A stretch of DNA of 64,000 bases from Acanthosoma haemorrhoidale (lineage: Eukaryota; Arthropoda; Insecta; Hemiptera; Acanthosomatidae): the NCBI GenBank assembly GCA_930367205.1, contig OV884011.1, positions 126,799,208 through 126,863,207 of the forward strand, written 5' to 3'. This document shows, in pieces, positions 59,401 through 64,000 of this stretch. A program made the translations under genes and the position numbers. The notes below the pieces were generated by a model. It did no database searches and had not been told where the DNA came from. It was given only the letters and a program-made list of their open reading frames with translations. Numbering within the stretch: position 1 is the first letter of the stretch; each line of letters starts with the position of its first letter.

Positions 59401-62400
59401 AAAAAATTCAAACAAAAGTCTGACTTTTTTTGGATCATCTACATCCTCTAACATAAAGATTCGACATCAATTAACATCTAGTATATTTCAGTTAAAAATA
59501 AGTGCCTAAATAATTAAATGCTGAAAAAAACTGTAATGACAATTGGAAACTCCAGTAGTAATCTATAAATTTAAAGTGCATCTTTCAGAGTTTTAAGAAA
59601 AAAACAATGCAAAATGTACATACATTAATATGCTATATTTGGAGTAATTTGTTCTAAAAACTTAATTTTAAATAATAATTAATAGTATGTACAAATCATC
59701 ATTGGTTTAAGGATTCAAGCTTTTATTTTTTTTTTTACATTCAAGCTAAATCCACTTAGAATGAATAATCAGTCCATAAGAAATAATCAATTATGCCAAT
59801 CATCCTATCTCTCTTTCTTTTTCACGATGAGGGATACCAATGGGAAAATCAGCGCATGTCTACAACTCCTTCAGTTTTGACAGTAAGAAACCAGTTTGAA
59901 AACTGGTCTGAGACTATATTGGAATAGCCATCTGATAGATGGTTTGTGATTTGATTTATGGGATATTGGCACACCACAACTACACTGTGCATGTTCTACC
60001 AGTTGACTGGTTGTGAACGGTGTTATGTTAGAACAAACCTATTAAATACAAATAAAAAAATTAAATAAACGTAAACCTGATTGTTTTCAGAATCATTGAT
60101 CAATTCAACCCAAAGTGTTTCAAGATTATGTATAGTATGCGAGCCGCCTGAAACATGTATGAACGAATCAGATAGTAGTATGAACCAGTGAGAAGAAAAA
60201 CGTGAAGCATTCTGTAACGAAAGTGAACTTGACCGAGAATCTTTAATTATCCTCCTCTTAGGAGTCCTGAAACAGAAAATTAGCATTAAAGAGTAAACAT
60301 AAAGCATTCCAATTCTCATTATATAACATTAGTAAACTCAATTCTCAATAAATAACTATTGTTCAATAATTCCAATGACAGTTTTCATCAATAGTTGACT
60401 GTTGACTCATCAGTGACAGTAAATTCCATTAAGCAAATCAGAAAATATTCAACACACAAATAGAAAACTTGTTACTTGGTGGTTTGCCTAACACCTGTCA
60501 ATCTGATGTTAGTTTCATTAACTTTCAATACTGATATTTCATTTGTTTTAAATATCAAGTTAAATTTAAAACTAAGTTTAACCATGGCACCAGTCACTAT
60601 AATTACTTGTTATTTGTTTCTACTTATTTTAGAACATGCCAATCACTGGATTCATTTTATGCCCATTGATTTTTTTGTTAATTATAATAAACATATTTAT
60701 CCACAATGGATCATGATATATTTTCTTTTTAATGTAGTATTCATTTTAGTTAGACTGGACCATGCTGTACTCCAAAAGGAGTAAAATAGAAAAGGGAACT
60801 TCTAAACACTCACTACTCAAAATTAATAAATAAATTACCTCAGAACTTCTGACAATCGACCCGCATTATCCCAAAATAATTTGGTCATTTCTGCTTCTTT
60901 CCGTTTACTTTCTTGAAGTTCCAACAAATTTTCCCACTTCCAAATTCCATCACATCCACCGCGAGTTGCCATCCCCTAATAAACAAACAAAAAATGCATT
61001 TTGAGAACCTTGACATTTTATTACCCTCTATTGTCAGAGTAAAAGTAGAACAGAAATGCAAGGTGAAGAAACAGAAATTGGCTCTAGATCTCATTTCATA
61101 TATATCTTTGTTTTAAACATCAAGAATACATTTAACAAAGTTCAATAACATCAAAATAGGATTATTTTATAATAGGTTTTTATTTATAATAGGCCAAACA
61201 AAAAACAATTAGAATGGGGCAATCATTGTTGGGAATATGAAATTATTTCAGCACATAGAAAGGCCAATTAGAAAAGCTTTTATTGAAATCAATCTAGATA
61301 GAAAGCTTGCTTTATTTTTTAAATTTTTAAACCAGAAAAATAAGATTTTTAGTAGTTTGCAACAGTTAATGTATAATAAATTTTACACTTCTAAAATAGG
61401 AGGGAATGTGCTGTTTTAATTGGTGTACAAGATAAACCCTTTTTTTTTCAAATAAATTATTAAAATAGTATAAACTTTTGTATGGATTATTCGAATACTC
61501 AAAAGCTATTATTAAGTAAAGAAAATTTAAGACACATTTTAAGCATAATTTAATTTTTAAGCACATTTTTTAAAGAAAAAAATGTCTTATGTACCAATAC
61601 ATTTGGTAATTTCCAGGCACAGTCATCTAACCTTCCTTAATCCCTCAAGTGATAGGAATATTACAATCTCATTGTTTAAAACACACTCAGTAAACTCAGT
61701 AAAATCTACTTACAGCCAAAACAAATATGTATTTTTCTGGTATGATGAAAAAAGATAAATTTCTACTCAATTTATTAGTCGTAGAGACATTAAGTAGTGA
61801 CTATAAAACATCAACAAAAAAATTATGTAATTCTTATTGGAACATATACAATCTATTTTAACTAATTATTGTAATAGAAATTTACAAAAATATTCTCATA
61901 CAACATGAACTATAAACATAAAATATATAAGAAAGTGCTGACCTTGTAAACTGCAAGATGTGAAAGTGGCTGGGTGAAGGCGCAAGTAACAACAGCTTCT
62001 GGAGAATTTTTTTTTGTCGGAAGTCTATCAGAGAAACAGGAAGTCAATCGAGCTGGAGTCTCTACATTTCGAACGATGTGGGAAAAACCATTTGTGGCAA
62101 TAACATCACAAACCTTAATAACAAAAGTTTAATGGGTATAATAATACTAGACCATAAAAACATAAATAAAAGAAATAAAAGGTTTTGGCTACAACTTTCA
62201 AATCATCGACCATCTTTAGTCAACAAGTGATTTGATAATTATCAAAGTAAATTTTAAATGTTTGTAAAATCGAGTAGGATATTTAGAAGAAAATCTGTAA
62301 AAAAAGTATGATTCTGAAAGTAAATAAACCTGTATTTAAAATATGACTAGAAATTTTGATGAAATGAAAGAAAAATTTGTCTTTGTAATAATTGGCATAT

Positions 62401-63978
62401 CTTTATATTGCGTGCTTACTTCAAATAAATTATCATAACACAAGTAATTTCTTGTTTAGAAAAATCTTTTATCACTAATATTTTGTAACATATGTAAATT
62501 CACCTGTAGATTATTTGATAAATAATATTCAATTCTTTCCACAATTACTCCATAATCAATATAAAAAAGTGATCAATTTCTTAAAAAGGCAATCACCATG
62601 AAATAATTCATTAACAAAAACTGCATGAATACAACTGCACAACGGCATTGTTATAGGGGAATTGAAATGAGGTTTCAGCTACTCCAAATTACATGAACAA
62701 TCCTCCGATAGAACTATTTCAGAGAGAAAAGTAGTCACTGACAAACATTGCAATGTTCCAAACATTTATAATGGCAACATTACACAAAATACAAACATTT
62801 ACAAAAATTATATAACATTTATAAATATTGAAAGCCTTGCCCTTGAAAGCCATAATATTGGAGTCATGTTTTTCAAAATAATTAGCTTTAATTCACGGCC
62901 ATATTTTCAAAGATCAAAATATCCAACCATCTTTTACCCCCTTTAAACACAGAACTAGCCATAGTTTAACCTGAAGTCCCAAGAGGAAAAAAACACTCAA
63001 TTATATTGCATGAATGGGCAATCTTCCAAAATATATAATACATTCACTCCAAGTCCTTTCCCAAAGAAGATCCCAGATAATCTATTTTTTTCTCGTGCTT
63101 TTGATAGCCCACGTATGTCATTCTCAGGCTCCCCACAACAATCCATCATGTACAACTTATGGAGAACTGATATCAGTTCGACGAACGAGAGATGTGAACA
63201 ATTGGTGTAATTTAAACCTAAACAAACCAACCTAAACAACCTAAACAAAAAATTGATTTAAATTTGAACCAATTGATTAAATTAACATTTCTGTTAATAT
63301 AACCAATTAATAATCCTAAAACCACCTCTTCCAATCTAACACTTAGTTTTAATTGGTATATGTTAAATATTTGATACATATAATGCTTTAAAAAGCAAAC
63401 GAGCTCTCAGAAAATTTAAATAAACTACATTATAGTCTCCTTTCAATGTTTTCAGAGGTAGTATGATTTACTAGTCTACTGGTCAGACAGGGATAGCTCA
63501 GGTGAAAAGGTGCCTATTTGGAGCACAGAAGGTCCTAGGTTTGATTCTTAGCCCTGTCAATTTCTTTGGCTAACAATTATTTTATTTTTACAGTAATAAG
63601 GTACTCACCATAGAAAGATAATTCTCATAAACATATAGTAGCTCCTCTTGGTATGATGTCAATACTTCATGCGAAGCCTTGCCTTGCAGTAGAGATGACA
63701 CAATCAGCGCTGTTATATGTAGAAGATCTGCATAGCGTGAGCACAGATTTGATAGGCTTTCGTCAAGAGAAGATCTTCGACTAAGAGGTTTAACTAGCCC
63801 ATTATAAACAGAAAGCAACTCCTCGAGAAAGCTTTGTTCATGGGCGATGTCAGAGTCTAAAGTTGTCTCTTTGGGAGGAAAATTGGAGTATATTATACAA
63901 ATCACTTCCCCCGAACACAAAACTTTCAAAGGAGTCAAATTCTGAAGTGTATCATTCAGGGTCCTGTGCATCTGTTTC
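44108..63978 (-). CDS. ALS2: Alsin, Rab5 guanine nucleotide exchange factor (C-terminal 910 codons; partial)
   Basis: Alsin activates Rab5 on endosomes through a C-terminal VPS9 domain and has DH/PH and MORN regions. Sixteen exons: 63978-63609, 62113-61943, 60975-60839, 60266-60077, 59113-58918, 58751-58571, 57759-57593, 56605-56496, 52459-52245, 51350-51256, 51156-51002, 47401-47187, 45645-45469, 45388-45268, 45097-44915, 44158-44108. All junctions are AG/GT, phases agree at every join, and 910 codons read without a stop, so the gene looks functional. Order of domains is DH, PH, MORN, linker, VPS9, as in vertebrate alsin (about 1650 residues); the RCC1-like N-terminus lies beyond the window. 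Diagnostic blocks include [35 protein letters not shown], and the end [16 protein letters not shown]. Introns 8, 11 and 12 carry transposons. Confidence 0.95.
46200..46670 (-). pseudogene. piggyBac-like transposase fragment
   Basis: Minus-strand translation with frame jumps gives [20 protein letters not shown], then [20 protein letters not shown] and NRKGMPSEMK after small corrections, followed by a KWKDRRDV block. In piggyBac transposases the corresponding region reads G-G--LY-DN-YTS--L---L----T--CGT-R-NRKG-P, then a W-D-R-V--LST stretch. The catalytic aspartate expected in DN is replaced (GN), and frameshifts are present. It lies in the alsin intron between exons 12 and 13. No terminal repeats were found. 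Confidence 0.6.
47482..47502 (+). repeat. Left 21-bp terminal inverted repeat
   Basis: Begins GGGTCATTCCACCAAAAAGG. The matching right end, read in reverse complement, has G instead of C at position 13. Outside both ends the sequence diverges at once except for the ATAA duplication. Confidence 0.8.
47830..49607 (-). pseudogene. Broken protein gene of the GGGTCATTCC transposon
   Basis: Several minus-strand frames in order suggest one decayed protein. The N-terminal part (49607-49413) starts [14 protein letters not shown] and has a basic stretch [12 protein letters not shown]. The middle (48609-48391) holds the motif [15 protein letters not shown], as in uncharacterised repeat proteins of insects and cnidarians that carry a V-V--DFSENY----Q-E-Q--H motif. 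The C-terminal part (about 48060-47960) reads [15 protein letters not shown] after frame correction, resembling the DG-GG-IK---R motif of the same proteins. Multiple frameshifts and stops are present. Function in the family is unknown, presumably transposition. Confidence 0.55.
50327..50347 (-). repeat. Right 21-bp terminal inverted repeat
   Basis: On the minus strand it begins GGGTCATTCCACGAAAAAGG. It pairs with 47482-47502 at 20 of 21 positions and is followed by ATAA. Confidence 0.8.
52245..58751 (-). CDS. ALS2: Alsin exons 6-9: eight MORN repeats
   Basis: MORN units (pattern Y-G-W--G---G-G) follow one another: [140 protein letters not shown]; a ninth, weaker unit [14 protein letters not shown] closes the array. 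The count matches the eight described for vertebrate alsin within the uncertainty of the edge units. The intron after exon 8 (56495-52460) contains the nested LINE/gypsy insertion, starting 21 bp beyond the donor. Confidence 0.9.
53077..53168 (+). mobile_element. LINE ORF2 fragment left of the gypsy insertion
   Basis: The frame ATG CCA GAG reads [20 protein letters not shown] and then HLIKTELML, which fits the segment just after the endonuclease domain in Jockey/CR1-like ORF2 proteins (PR-DY-KA-W--Y). It begins right at the 8-bp target duplication, so it is the 5' truncation point, and it stops at the end of the LTR. Confidence 0.6.
53169..53356 (-). repeat. Gypsy 3' LTR, about 188 bp
   Basis: On the minus strand it starts TGTGGTATAG and ends GACATTACA, giving TG...CA ends. 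It is preceded by a polypurine tract (GAGGGGGGAGA, about 53368-53358), as expected for a 3' LTR. It contains AATAAA at 53237-53232. No 5' LTR partner is present in the window. Confidence 0.75.
53397..53449. repeat. Homopolymer, 53 T (plus strand)
   Basis: Within the gypsy 3' region, between the pol stop and the polypurine tract. Read with the element it is an A run. Length may be affected by sequencing or assembly. Confidence 0.9.
53486..56047 (-). CDS. Ty3/gypsy polyprotein: RT, RNase H, integrase (5'-truncated)
   Basis: This open frame of 853 codons has no stop. The first 30 residues are read from antisense LINE sequence, so the real gypsy part starts near residue 31 (about 55957). [13 protein letters not shown] with D58, then [13 protein letters not shown], and VMIDDVLIG around 118-122. 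RNase H: AVDGSD (267), HKEG (309) and VNDNRP (334). Integrase: a zinc-binding HASHMG...CHAC module (485-521), then catalytic D549 (LHIDYLGP), D603 (IVSDNYS) and E639 (NGAAEN). A basic C-terminus ends [16 protein letters not shown]. The gag, protease and N-terminal RT are missing, so it cannot be autonomous, yet the frame has stayed open, which suggests a recent insertion. It has the same orientation as alsin. Confidence 0.9.
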   Translation of the reverse strand: MGRQDVRLFGGGNELPVHGQPYTVLFGPAGLLIDQHPLPRGEDIFQRVQGCSIFAKVDLSHAYQQYEVDEESRDILTISTQKGLFCYTRLPFGIASAPSKFQKAMDILLSGLEGTSVMIDDVLIGARNVEELRTRVFKVLEKLREAGLTVSIKKCEIGKSSIEYLGFRIDAQGLHSTDDKVRTILEAPIPNDVKELQRFLGVVNFLSKFLPDLATILSPLYCLLKKGHPWSWSGECAQAFDGIKMLIQKHRSLAHYNPDYPIRLAVDGSDFGLGAVIHQRYADGLNRPLAFASRTLSQAEKSYSQLHKEGAALMFGISRFHSYLYGRRFILVNDNRPLISIFGPKNGIPTCAANRLQRWALILSNYMYDVEWVKSEKNIADWFSRAPLPECPISNEPDLCINYIFDVSSELPLNYKTILAATKKDDILMKIIAFLKFGWPGGVEAKFRHYFRKKDELFVEKDILLWGYRVIVPTALRQQVLKELHASHMGMVKVKSLARSYVWWPNLDEDVEEIVRSCHACNATKDNPPKAALVPWEWPAKPWQRLHIDYLGPLEGRYFFVIIDSHTKWIEAFPTHSMSTETTMKILRQVFARFGLPETIVSDNYSAFDSETFRNFLQHNGVDLKHGAPFSPKTNGAAENAVRSIKRSLKTALVDSSVSDLDVTLNRFLLDYRNTPHITTGVSPAQVLIGRQLRTRLDLLRPLAMSTKVQMAQEKQVNAYRGSPTATDSYPEGSSVYVRNYRHSGEKWIPASVVKCLGPRRRQVFVPSLNRQWTRHLDQIHGSSTAREVLPAYSSHAEPVSTQVTNDTILEPTQEMPTSQSGTLPSTCQKDQLCESARPQRIKKPTRRLIEEI
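55958..56466 (+). mobile_element. LINE 3' portion right of the gypsy insertion, ending in poly(A)
   Basis: The plus frame reads [20 protein letters not shown] then [14 protein letters not shown], which resembles the pre-RT segment of Jockey/CR1-type ORF2 (a G---V---EKA-ILA-HY pattern). It jumps soon to [20 protein letters not shown] and a stop, so much of the RT is deleted. A GC-richer 3' UTR and 54 A residues follow, up to the target duplication. Confidence 0.65.
56413..56466 (+). repeat. Poly(A) tail of the LINE, 54 A
   Basis: Directly followed by the right TTCATCAA duplication. It lies in alsin intron 8, about 30 bp beyond the exon 8 donor when read on the minus strand (there a T run). 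Confidence 0.9.
58918..60975 (-). CDS. ALS2: Alsin exons 3-5: end of DH region and PH domain
   Basis: Exon 3 (60975-60839) ends the DH helix bundle ([20 protein letters not shown]). Exons 4 and 5 form the PH domain: strands with [18 protein letters not shown] and [13 protein letters not shown], then [16 protein letters not shown] and a C-terminal helix [18 protein letters not shown] with the near-invariant PH tryptophan. The tail of exon 5 ([15 protein letters not shown]) leads directly into the first MORN unit. PH domains of this type support membrane targeting. Confidence 0.85.
61943..63978 (-). CDS. ALS2: Alsin exons 1-2 of the window: DH-like (RhoGEF) region
   Basis: The first complete exon in the window starts mid-codon after an AG acceptor (G then AAA CAG ATG), so coding continues to the right. 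[20 protein letters not shown] followed by [20 protein letters not shown] fits helix 1-2 of the alsin DH domain, where an E--F---L------V-PL pattern is typical. The next exon adds [14 protein letters not shown] and ends HLAVYK. Alsin's DH region is divergent from classical RhoGEFs, so catalytic residues cannot be judged here. The intron between them (62114-63608) holds a tRNA-like sequence. Confidence 0.85.
63487..63558 (+). tRNA. tRNA-like sequence, pseudogene or SINE head
   Basis: ACAGGG at the 5' side pairs with CCCTGT at the 3' side. TAGCTCAGGTGAAAAGGTG resembles a pol III A box, and AGGTTTGATTCTTAG a B box in a T arm with a five-pair stem (CTAGG/CTTAG). Length is about 72 nt. The D stem has a mismatch and no good anticodon stem forms, so it is not a working tRNA. 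It lies in the alsin intron at 62114-63608. Confidence 0.35.
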
Positions 63979-64000
63979 CTGTGGGGAAAAAACATAGTAT

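Noticed and set aside
60476..60784. 102-codon hydrophobic plus-strand frame
   Set aside because: It lies antisense within an alsin intron of AT-rich sequence; hydrophobicity follows from T-rich codons.

Overview
The window is nuclear DNA of an insect: AT-rich, intron-containing and full of decayed transposons. The insect call rests on a complete gene of the insect-only odorant receptor family (10.8-16.6 kb, minus strand). Hemiptera or a related order is possible from the style of the repeats, but the sequence does not settle it. No prokaryotic, organellar or CRISPR features were seen.

Two host genes can be assembled exon by exon, both on the minus strand. (1) An odorant receptor, six exons at 16594-10780, gives one uninterrupted frame of 394 codons with consistent splice phases; a Jockey-like LINE sits in its second intron. 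(2) The 3' two thirds of alsin (ALS2), sixteen exons at 63978-44108, give 910 codons in one open frame. They run through the DH/PH region, eight MORN repeats, a linker and the C-terminal VPS9 domain; the RCC1-like N-terminus lies beyond the right edge. Alsin activates Rab5 through its VPS9 domain, with MORN and DH/PH regions involved in oligomerisation and targeting.

Layout: 0-4.5 kb is a cluster of LINE fragments (Jockey-like pieces, an inverted pair, an R1-like ORF1 relic). 4.5-10.4 kb holds a decayed LINE reverse transcriptase and a tRNA-like sequence. 10.8-16.6 kb is the odorant receptor. 17-32 kb is mostly non-coding with short LINE 3' ends, two of them flanked by clear target duplications. 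32.7-36.0 kb is a DNA transposon with about 270-bp terminal inverted repeats and a broken protein gene, followed by a hAT-like relic. 36.7-44.1 kb is very AT-rich and has no recognised gene. 44.1-64 kb is alsin.

Alsin introns carry a piggyBac relic, a short-TIR DNA transposon (GGGTCATTCC ends) and a LINE with a Ty3/gypsy element nested in it. The gypsy element keeps an open frame of over 800 codons and a 3' LTR whose polyadenylation signal is in the same sense as alsin; the composite begins only about 21 bp past an alsin splice donor. I found no evidence of a wholly new system. The most useful leads are the two unclassified TIR transposons, the nested LINE/gypsy insertion next to the alsin splice site, and the LINE 3' ends sharing a terminal hairpin.
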